Of a stretch of DNA of 64,000 nt, positions 17,570 to 24,517 are shown in pieces; position 1 is the stretch's first letter, and each line of letters starts with the position of its first letter. The position numbers and the translations under genes were made by a program. The notes under the pieces are model-generated. The model saw only the letters and a program-made list of their open reading frames with translations, made no database searches and was not told where the DNA came from. The stretch is from Streptomyces composti. Its GTDB lineage: Bacteria; Actinomycetota; Actinomycetes; Streptomycetales; Streptomycetaceae. The stretch is from NCBI RefSeq assembly GCF_012034205.1, contig NZ_JAATEM010000031.1, positions 1-64,000 of the forward strand, given 5' to 3'.

Positions 17570-18781
17570 TCAGGCGCGTTCGGACACGGCGGCCGGGTCG
17601 TCCAGGACGCCCCGCACCACCGAGTGCGCCGCGCCGAGCAGCGGCCCCTGCGGGCCCAGCGAGGAGACCGTGACGGGGCAGGCGGGACCTGCGGTGCGGC
17701 GGGCCAGCTCCGAGCGCAGCGACGGCAGCAGCCAGGGGGCCAGGCCCGCCAGCGCGCCGCCCAGCACCACGCTCCGCGGGTCGAGCAGATTCACCGCGCC
17801 GGTCAGCGCGATGCCGAGCGCGGTCCCCGCCTCGCGCAGCGCCTCCCGCACGGCCCGGTCGCCCTGCTCGGCGCGGGCCGCCAGCAGGCCCACGCGGTCC
17901 TCGCCGGGCTCCAGGCCCGCCGCCCGCAGCACCGCCTCCTCGCCTGCGTACTGCTCCAGGCAGCCGCGGCCCCCGCAGGGACAGGCAGGGCCGTCCGGGT
18001 GGACCGGGACATGGCCCAGCTCCCCGGCGAAGCCGCGGTTGCCGTACAGCAGCCGCCCGTCGACGACCACGGCCGCGCCGATGCCGATCTCCGCCGACAC
18101 ATGCAGGAAGTCGCGCGGGGCGTCCTCGCCGAGCCAGAGCTCGGCCAGCGCGCCGAAGTTGGCCTCGTTGCCCACGGTCAGCGGCCACCGCGCGGGCAGC
18201 AGGGCGGCGAGGTCGGTGTCCTGCCAGCCGAGGTTGGGTGCGCGGACCACCGTCCGGGCGTCCCGGGCCACCAGACCGGGCACGGCCACCGCCAGCCCCG
18301 CCGGCCACAGTCCCGCGCCTTCCGCCCCGGCCACGACCCGGTCGATCAGCTCCCTCAGCTCCGCGATCACCGGCTCGGGCGGCCGGTTCCGGTTCGCCGT
18401 CTGCCGCACCGCCCGCGCCCGGACCTCGCCGCGCAGGTCCACCGCGCAGACGGCGAGATGGTCGACCCCCACCTCGGCGCCGATGCCCGCAGGACCGTGC
18501 CCGCTGACCGCGAGCGCGGAGCCGGGCCGGCCCACCCTGCGGGGCCGTTCCGGGCCCAGCTCCTCCAGCAGACCGGAGCGGATCAGTTCGTCGACCAGGG
18601 TGGACACCGCGGCGCGGGTCAGGCCGATGCGTGAGGCGACGGCGGCGCGGGACAGCGGCCCCTCGGCGCTGACGGTGTGCATCACCCGCGCCAGGTTGCG
18701 GCGGCGCATCCCCTGCTGGGTGTCGGGCAGCGCCCGCCCCGGACCGGCCGCGGGTCGTGCGTCGTGCAGCGGTGCGCTCAT
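17570..18781 (-). CDS. ROK-family transcriptional regulator of the xylose locus
   Basis: XylR/NagC-type repressor of 403 residues: winged HTH (about 30-80, SRAAVASRIGLTRAAVSTLVDELI) fused to a sugar-kinase-like ROK domain. The ROK zinc motif CPCGGRGCLEQY is at about 265-276 and the ATP-domain signature GIGAEVGVDHLAVCAVDL opens the sugar-binding part. It lies 103 bp downstream of xylulokinase on the same strand, and I infer that it represses xylA and xylB, with xylose or a related sugar as effector. Start ATG at 18781; the protein has an N-terminal tail before the HTH, as in many family members. Confidence 0.9.
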   Translation of the reverse strand: MSAPLHDARPAAGPGRALPDTQQGMRRRNLARVMHTVSAEGPLSRAAVASRIGLTRAAVSTLVDELIRSGLLEELGPERPRRVGRPGSALAVSGHGPAGIGAEVGVDHLAVCAVDLRGEVRARAVRQTANRNRPPEPVIAELRELIDRVVAGAEGAGLWPAGLAVAVPGLVARDARTVVRAPNLGWQDTDLAALLPARWPLTVGNEANFGALAELWLGEDAPRDFLHVSAEIGIGAAVVVDGRLLYGNRGFAGELGHVPVHPDGPACPCGGRGCLEQYAGEEAVLRAAGLEPGEDRVGLLAARAEQGDRAVREALREAGTALGIALTGAVNLLDPRSVVLGGALAGLAPWLLPSLRSELARRTAGPACPVTVSSLGPQGPLLGAAHSVVRGVLDDPAAVSERA

Positions 18782-18884
18782 GCCTCCGTCAGTCCTCGGT
18801 CAGTGGCGCCCGTCGGGGCGGCCGCGCGGTGCGGTCCGTGCCGCTCCCGTTTCACCGGTCGGGAGTCCGGGCCGGTCCGCGCCG

Positions 18885-20330
18885 TCAGTCCGTGTCCGCC
18901 GGGCGGTCCAGCAGCGGCGCCGCGTCGGAGCGTACCCCGGAGATCCGGGCCAGCGTCTCCTCGTCCCGTTCCACGGGATCGAGGACCGGCCCCCTCGCAG
19001 TGTTCCAGCGCCGGGCGACCGCCGCCGGGTCCTCCCCGGTCAGCAGCCCGGCCGCCTGGGCCGCGGCGCCGAGAGCCACCAGTTCCTTCGCCTCGGGCAC
19101 CTGGACGGGGCGCCCCGACAGCCGGCGCACGGTCTCCTGCCAGGCCCTGCCGCGCGCCCCGCCGCCGATCAGCAGCAGCGGCGCCGACGGGTCGGCGTCC
19201 TCGTCGAGCACGAGATCGAGCGCGTCCAGCAGCGAGTGCACGGCGCCGTCGTAGGCGGCCTGCAGCAGCTGCCCGCCGGTGGTGTCGTGACGCAGCCCGT
19301 ACAGCAGGCCGGAGGCGTGCGGGAGGTTCGGGGTGCGCTCGCCGTCGAGGAACGGCAGCAGGGTGACCCGGCCGCCCGGCTCGACCGCCTCACGGTCCAG
19401 ACCGAGCAGCGCCGCGACCCGGTCCACGGCGAGCGTGCAGTTGAGGGTGCAGGCCAGCGGCAGCCACTCGTTGCGGGCGTCGGCGAAACCGGCCACCGTC
19501 CCGCTGGGGTCGGCGGGCCGGCGGCGCGAGACCGCGTAGACCGTGCCCGAGGTGCCGAGGCTCATCACCGGCATGCCGGGCCGCAGCCCCAGGCCCAGGG
19601 CCGCCGCGGCGTTGTCGCCGGTGCCGCACGCCACCAGGGTGCCCCTGGAGAACGGCAGGTCGTGGCTGCCGCGGACGGTGCCCGCCACCTCGCCGGAGCG
19701 CACCACCCGGGGCAGCAGCGCCGGGTCGAGGCCCACATGGGCGAGGATCTCCTCGTCGTACCTCTCGGTCGCCGAGGCCCACCAGCCTGTGCCGGAGGCG
19801 TCCCCCCGGTCGGTGGTGCCCTCTCCGGTGAGCCGCTCGGTCAGATAGTCGTGGGGGAGCCGCACCGCCCGGGTGGCGCGGACCGACTCCGGCTCGTGCT
19901 CGGCCAGCCAGGCCCACTTGGTGACCGTGAAGGAGGCGGTGGGGACGCTGCCGGTGCGCTCGGCCCAGAACTTCGCTCCGCCCAGCTCCTCGACCAGGCG
20001 GGCGGCCTGGGGCGCGGAGCGCACGTCGTTCCACAGCAGCGCGGGACGCACCGGCTCGCCGCGCTCGTCCAGGGTGACCAGACCGTGCTGCTGCCCGCCG
20101 ACGGACACGGCTGCCGCCTCGTGCGCCGGCTCGCCGCACTGCCGCAGCGCCTCGCACAACGCGTCCCACCACTGGCGCGGATCGCTCTCCCGGCCCGCGC
20201 CCGAGGTCACCGTGTGCGGTGCCTGACCGCTCGCGACCACCCTGCCGGTGGCCACGTCGACGACCAGCGCCTTGGTGGACTGGGTGGACGTATCCACGCC
20301 GACGACGAGCGGACCCTCGGCTGCTGACAT
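18885..20330 (-). CDS. xylB: Xylulokinase
   Basis: FGGY-family sugar kinase of 481 residues phosphorylating D-xylulose to xylulose 5-phosphate for the pentose phosphate pathway. Motifs: N-terminal phosphate loop VVGVDTSTQSTKALVVD, substrate-side LLWNDVRSAPQA, the GDASGTGWW segment, and C-terminal LLLIGGGARGRAWQETVRRLSGRPV. ATG at 20330, with GGGAGAG upstream. It is divergent from xylA across a 144-bp spacer that contains an AT-rich probable operator, so both are likely induced by xylose through the ROK regulator. Confidence 0.94.
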   Translation of the reverse strand: MSAAEGPLVVGVDTSTQSTKALVVDVATGRVVASGQAPHTVTSGAGRESDPRQWWDALCEALRQCGEPAHEAAAVSVGGQQHGLVTLDERGEPVRPALLWNDVRSAPQAARLVEELGGAKFWAERTGSVPTASFTVTKWAWLAEHEPESVRATRAVRLPHDYLTERLTGEGTTDRGDASGTGWWASATERYDEEILAHVGLDPALLPRVVRSGEVAGTVRGSHDLPFSRGTLVACGTGDNAAAALGLGLRPGMPVMSLGTSGTVYAVSRRRPADPSGTVAGFADARNEWLPLACTLNCTLAVDRVAALLGLDREAVEPGGRVTLLPFLDGERTPNLPHASGLLYGLRHDTTGGQLLQAAYDGAVHSLLDALDLVLDEDADPSAPLLLIGGGARGRAWQETVRRLSGRPVQVPEAKELVALGAAAQAAGLLTGEDPAAVARRWNTARGPVLDPVERDEETLARISGVRSDAAPLLDRPADTD

Positions 20331-20417
20331 CGGTCTCTCCCTCTTCCGGGCTCGGTCGGGACGGGTCACGGGCGGACGGACACAGGACACCTTGTGACTT
20401 CCCAGGAGTGCGCCCGC

Positions 20418-20447
20418 ATACTAATTTGTAAATCGCCATGACGAAAT
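20418..20447. promoter_or_regulatory. Shared xylA/xylB control region
   Basis: An AT-rich island in an otherwise GC-rich spacer: ATTTGTAAAT (20424-20433) contains ATTT/AAAT arms, and ATTTGT with ACGAAAT (up to 20447) forms a wider imperfect inverted repeat. TACTAA at about 20419-20424 could be a -10 for xylA and the opposite-strand TAGTAT one for xylB. Candidate ROK operator. Confidence 0.45.
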
Positions 20448-20474
20448 AGCCTCAGCGACCCAAGGAGCCGCGGC

Positions 20475-21641
20475 ATGAGCCACCAGCCCACCCCCGAGGA
20501 CAAATTCACCTTCGGCCTGTGGACCGTCGGCTGGCAGGGACGGGACCCCTTCGGCGACGCCACCCGGCGCGCCCTCGACCCCGCCGAGACGGTGCGGCGC
20601 CTGGCCGAGCTGGGCGCCTACGGGGTCACCTTCCACGACGACGATTTGATCCCCTTCGGCTCGAGCGACAGCGAGCGCGAGGAGCACATCAAGCGGTTCC
20701 GGCAGGCGCTGGACGCCACCGGCATGAAGGTGCCGATGGCCACCACCAACCTCTTCACCCACCCGGTGTTCAAGGACGGCGCCTTCACCGCCAACGACCG
20801 CGACGTGCGCCGCTACGCGCTGCGCAAGACCATCCGCAACATCGATCTCGCCGTCGAGCTGGGCGCCCAGGTGTACGTCGCCTGGGGCGGGCGCGAGGGC
20901 GCCGAGTCCGGCGCGGCCAAGGACGTCCGGGTGGCCCTGGACCGCATGAAGGAGGCCTTCGACCTCCTCGGCGAGTACGTCACCTCCCAGGGCTACGACC
21001 TGCGCTTCGCCATCGAGCCCAAGCCGAACGAGCCGCGCGGCGACATCCTGCTGCCCACCGTCGGGCACGCGCTGGCGTTCATCGAGCGCCTGGAACGGCC
21101 GGAGCTGTACGGGGTGAACCCGGAGGTCGGCCACGAGCAGATGGCCGGGCTGAACTTCCCGCACGGCATCGCCCAGGCGCTGTGGGCGGGCAAGCTCTTC
21201 CACATCGACCTCAACGGCCAGTCCGGCATCAAGTACGACCAGGATCTGCGCTTCGGCGCGGGCGATGTGCGGTCCGCCTTCTGGCTGGTGGACCTGCTGG
21301 AGTCGGCCGGTTACACCGGCCCGCGTCACTTCGACTTCAAACCGCCGCGCACCGAGGACCTGGACGGCGTGTGGGCCTCGGCCGCCGGCTGCATGCGCAA
21401 CTACCTGATCCTCAAGGAGCGCGCGGCGGCCTTCCGTGCCGACCCCGAGGTGCAGGAGGCGCTGCGCGCGGCCCGGCTGGACGAGCTGGCCCAGCCCACG
21501 GCCGCGGACGGGCTCCAGGCCCTGCTGGAGGACCGGTCGGCCTTCGAGGAGTTCGACGTGGAGGCCGCGGCGGCCCGCGGGATGGCCTTCGAGCGGCTCG
21601 ACCAGCTGGCCATGGATCACCTGCTGGGCGCCCGCGGCTGA
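20475..21641 (+). CDS. xylA: Xylose isomerase
   Basis: Class I (short) xylose/glucose isomerase of 388 residues, the classic Streptomyces enzyme, converting D-xylose to D-xylulose with two divalent metal ions. Metal and active-site segments are all present: VTFHDDDLIPFG (catalytic His), FAIEPKPNEPRGD (Glu and Lys), NPEVGHEQMAG (Glu, His), LNGQSGIKYDQDLRFGAGD (Asp ligands) and RHFDFKPPRTED. AAGGAG is at a normal distance from the ATG at 20475. Divergent from xylB. A strong stem-loop follows 55 bp after the stop. Confidence 0.97.
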   Translation: MSHQPTPEDKFTFGLWTVGWQGRDPFGDATRRALDPAETVRRLAELGAYGVTFHDDDLIPFGSSDSEREEHIKRFRQALDATGMKVPMATTNLFTHPVFKDGAFTANDRDVRRYALRKTIRNIDLAVELGAQVYVAWGGREGAESGAAKDVRVALDRMKEAFDLLGEYVTSQGYDLRFAIEPKPNEPRGDILLPTVGHALAFIERLERPELYGVNPEVGHEQMAGLNFPHGIAQALWAGKLFHIDLNGQSGIKYDQDLRFGAGDVRSAFWLVDLLESAGYTGPRHFDFKPPRTEDLDGVWASAAGCMRNYLILKERAAAFRADPEVQEALRAARLDELAQPTAADGLQALLEDRSAFEEFDVEAAAARGMAFERLDQLAMDHLLGARG

Positions 21642-21696
21642 CCGGCGGGGTCCGCACGGCCCCTGTCGTGACGCGCCGCCGCTGACTGCTGTAGTC

Positions 21697-21729
21697 CGCC
21701 CCCGTCCGGTCCGGTGCCGGGCGGGGGCG
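21697..21729 (+). terminator. Stem-loop terminator of xylA
   Basis: 13-bp arms CGCCCCCGTCCGG (21697-21709) and CCGGGCGGGGGCG (21717-21729) with one position pairing as G-U in RNA, and a 7-nt loop. Confidence 0.8.
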
Positions 21730-22409
21730 AGGCGTCCGGGGCGCGGGGACGGCGAGCCGGTCCCGGTGGGGTGATGTCGAGCCGGGCCCGGTGGGGTGAT
21801 GTCCGGTCCGGGCGCGCTGCCGGCGGCGCGCAGCGGCTCGGTGCGTCGCGTGCCGGCTCCGGCTGCCGGGCGGGCGGGTGCCCGGGCGTCTGCGGGGCGC
21901 GCGCGACGACGCCGTCGTCGGGGGGGCTGCCGACGCGCATCGGCAGCACCGCGCCCGGGAGGATCCGGTGGTGGGTCGTCGCGACGTCCCTTCTGGCAGT
22001 CCGGCCGGGGCACGGGAGGCCGCCGGGTGCCGCCCCACGGGTCCGCGCCGCTGTCCGGACGGGCCAGATCCGGTGCGCGGGGGTCATGCGGCCGGCCGGG
22101 CTGTGCCGGCGCGTTGACGGCCTCGCGGACAGACAGTGGGGGACGCGGTGGTGGCGCAGGCGGGGCCACCGGGACCCCCGGGCGGTCGGCGAGGAGCAGG
22201 GCGGTGCGGGCGGTGCAGGCCGCTTGGTGCGCGGCTGCCCGGGTGCGCGGACGGGTGGTTGCCCGAGACGGGTCGTCGCCCGGACGGCGGGGCGGGTGTG
22301 CGCCGGGCGTGCGGCCGGGGCGTGCCCATGCGGGCGGCGGCACCCCGTGACACCTCCGTTCCGCGCGGCATGCTCGCGCCGCGCGCCCCCTGCGGGGACC
22401 ATGGGGCCC
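21730..22409. other. Gene-poor spacer downstream of xylA
   Basis: About 680 bp between the xylA terminator and the next supported start. Open frames cross it on both strands, but their translations are Arg/Pro/Gly/Ala-rich without domains or plausible starts, as expected of random GC-rich DNA. Apart from a 25-bp tandem repeat at its left end I see no RNA gene or mobile-element remnant. The promoter of the downstream proline-rich membrane protein must lie at its right end. Confidence 0.6.
21753..21802. repeat. 25-bp tandem repeat, two copies
   Basis: Units 21753-21777 and 21778-21802, directly adjacent, differ at one base (ninth position T versus G). Both end CCCGGTGGGGTGATGT. Confidence 0.85.
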
Positions 22410-22895
22410 ATGGCCACTCCACCCGTACCGCCCCAGCCGCCGGCCGGACCTCCGGGCGATGCGCCGCCTCCGGGCGGCGGTTACGGACCGCCCTCCCACG
22501 GCGGAGCACCGCCCCCGGAACCTCCCCACGACCACGGCGACGGGGGAGGACACGGGCCCGGCGGACGCCGGGTCCTGCTCGTGCTGCTCGCGGCGGTCGT
22601 GGCCGTCACGGCCCTGTCGCTGATCGTGCTGTTCGCCACCGGCGACGACGACTCCCCGGACACGGAGCCGTCCGCCACCGACTCACCCAGCCCCTCGCTG
22701 GACCTCCCGTCCGGCTTCCCCAGCGGTCTGCTGCCCTCCGGGTTCCCGAGCGAGCTCCCGTCCGAGCTGCCGTCGGGGTTCCCCTCCGAGCTGCCGTCCG
22801 GCTTCCCGACGGCGTGGCCCTCCGGCTTCCCCAGCCATCTGCCGAGCGGGCTCGAGTCCCTGCTCCCGTCCCTGGACGAGGCCGCGGCGCGCTGA
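22410..22895 (+). CDS. Single-pass membrane protein with Pro-Ser-Gly repeats
   Basis: 161 residues. The N-terminal 45 residues are Pro/Gly-rich (PPVPPQPPAGPPGDAPPPGG), followed by a His/Gly stretch, an Arg pair and one transmembrane helix (RRVLLVLLAAVVAVTALSLIVLFA, about 55-75). The outer part starts acidic (GDDDSPDTEPS) and ends in tandem units of the form PSGFPSELPS. The topology, cytoplasmic Pro-rich tail and extracellular repeat, is inferred from the positive RR before the helix. Start ATG at 22410; an in-frame ATG three codons earlier (22401) is possible. No family recognised. Confidence 0.65.
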   Translation: MATPPVPPQPPAGPPGDAPPPGGGYGPPSHGGAPPPEPPHDHGDGGGHGPGGRRVLLVLLAAVVAVTALSLIVLFATGDDDSPDTEPSATDSPSPSLDLPSGFPSGLLPSGFPSELPSELPSGFPSELPSGFPTAWPSGFPSHLPSGLESLLPSLDEAAAR

Positions 22896-22957
22896 CCTGC
22901 ACACCCCGGGCACCGACCTGCCCACCTCGGGCGGGCCGACCTGCACGCCCGGGGACC
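22894..22957. repeat. Three imperfect 21-23-bp repeats
   Basis: GACCTGC recurs at 22894, 22915 and 22938, each followed by a C-rich segment ending in CGGG and (A/C)CC-type sequence. The block begins at the stop codon of the proline-rich membrane protein. The remaining spacer to 23167 shows no gene. Confidence 0.7.
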
Positions 22958-23167
22958 GGGGACGTGCCGTGCCCAGGACCTGCGGCGCTTGCAGCCGAGG
23001 GATCGGCGGCACCGTCAGCCCAGCCGGCGACGGCGCGCCCGGCCCGGGGACCCGCGCGCGCTCCGGCCGGAAGCGGCGCCACCCACCCGGTGACCCGGCG
23101 GCGCAGCCGGTCGAGGGCGCCGCGCGTGTTCCGCGCGCAGCCGGGCGAGGCGCTGCGTGCGTGCCGC

Positions 23168-24517
23168 CTAGGGGCCGGTGGCACCCTCCGCCGTCGCCAG
23201 CGCGGTCGCCGGGTCCTGGGCGGGCGCCCCCGCCGGGGTCCAGCGGCCGCGTTCCCTGCGATAAGGCCACCAGCGTCCGTCCCTGCCCAGGCGCAGCTGG
23301 ACGGGCGCGCCGACGACGGTCCACCGGTTGGCGCGGGACTTCAGAGGTGGACGCTCGTCCTCCTCCCAGGCGGTGTCGAGCGCGGCACGCGCCCGGGCCA
23401 GGGTGTCCCGGTCCGGCGTCCACTCCTCGTCGAACACCTCGAGGGCCTCCGCCCCGCCCTGCTGCCACGCCCGGACCGCCAGGGACAGCCCCTCCCGGCC
23501 GCGCCCCGAACCCTCGGCGAGCCGGTCCGCCACCTCCGGCGCGGGCTCCCCGGCGGCCAGCCGCACCGCGTCCTCGGCGACGGTTGCCGCGGGATGTACC
23601 AGGTGCTCCAGCCGGCCCCGCTGTCCCTCCCGCAGCGCGTCCGAGAGCAGCCGGTGCGCCTCGGCCGCCGTCCGGGCGGCGAGGAACTCCAAGGCGCCCG
23701 GGTCGGTCCCGGCGGGCGGCGGAGTCTCCGTGTCCAGCGACGGGGGAGCGCCAGGTCCGGCCGGGAGTGCGGGAAGGTCCGGCAGCGCAGGCAGCACGGC
23801 CCCGGACGCGAACGCCTCGTCCGCGTCCACCCCGTGCCCGTCGTGCGCTCCGTGCGCCCCGCGCATGTCGTTGGACCCGTGCGCCCCGTCGGCTCCTGCC
23901 GGGCCTGCGTCCGGCCCCGGCGTCCCGGTGCGCGACTCCAGCGCCTCCAGCAGGGCGCGTTCACCCCGCCCGCGCATCAGCAGCAGGACGAACGGATCCT
24001 GCTCCAGGAGCCTGGCCGTCTGGTAGCAGAGCGCCGCCGTGTGACCGCAGTGGTCCCAGGCCCCGCAGTCGCACTCGGCCTCCAGATCGCCGAGCCCCGG
24101 CAGCAGGACCACCCCGGCCAGCTCCGCGTCCTCCACGAGGTGCGTCGGCATCTCCCGGTCGAGCAACGCCGCGACATGCCCGGCCCGTTCGGCCGCCATG
24201 TCGGCGAAGCGGTCCCACTGCTCGTCGGTCAGCTGCTGCAGCAGGACATCCGCCCGGTGCCCGGTGCCGTCGCGGTCCTGGACGACCGCGGTGATGCGGC
24301 CCGGCCGCACGGACACCGCGCCGACCGCGCCCGCCCGCGCGAGCCTGCGGCCCGCCTTGAGCTGACCCGGGTCCAGGGCCGTGCTCTCCAGCGCGGTCAG
24401 CCAGGCGCGCCCCCACCAGGTCAGGGCGAAGGCCCGTCCCCGCGCCGGCGGCAGCGCGGCGAACGTCCGCTCCGCGTCGGCGCCTTCACCGCCGTGCTCA
24501 TCGTCGTTCCGGGTCAT
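23168..24517 (-). CDS. SWIM zinc-finger protein, partner of the SNF2 ATPase
   Basis: 449 residues. The SWIM motif is ECDCGAWDHCGHTAAL (CxC-x5-CxH, about 147-157), which binds zinc and mediates DNA or protein contacts. Before it lies a conserved domain with LTWWGRAWLTALES; after it a His/Gly/Asp-rich low-complexity linker (about 215-235) and a C-terminal helical domain ending RWWPYRRERGRW. The ATG at 24517 overlaps the stop of the SNF2 gene by ATGA, a strong sign of coupled synthesis. Bacterial SNF2 and SWIM proteins commonly occur as such pairs; a DNA- or transcription-remodelling role is inferred. Confidence 0.9.
   Translation of the reverse strand: MTRNDDEHGGEGADAERTFAALPPARGRAFALTWWGRAWLTALESTALDPGQLKAGRRLARAGAVGAVSVRPGRITAVVQDRDGTGHRADVLLQQLTDEQWDRFADMAAERAGHVAALLDREMPTHLVEDAELAGVVLLPGLGDLEAECDCGAWDHCGHTAALCYQTARLLEQDPFVLLLMRGRGERALLEALESRTGTPGPDAGPAGADGAHGSNDMRGAHGAHDGHGVDADEAFASGAVLPALPDLPALPAGPGAPPSLDTETPPPAGTDPGALEFLAARTAAEAHRLLSDALREGQRGRLEHLVHPAATVAEDAVRLAAGEPAPEVADRLAEGSGRGREGLSLAVRAWQQGGAEALEVFDEEWTPDRDTLARARAALDTAWEEDERPPLKSRANRWTVVGAPVQLRLGRDGRWWPYRRERGRWTPAGAPAQDPATALATAEGATGP

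Noticed and set aside
21714..22409. A 232-codon N-terminal extension in frame with the Pro-Ser-Gly repeat protein
   Set aside because: Composition is Gly/Arg/Ala noise, it contains the DNA tandem repeat, and the downstream protein has a natural start at 22410.
20421..22553. A 710-codon frame on the - strand opposite xylA and the following spacer
   Set aside because: Antisense to xylose isomerase over half its length and low-complexity elsewhere.
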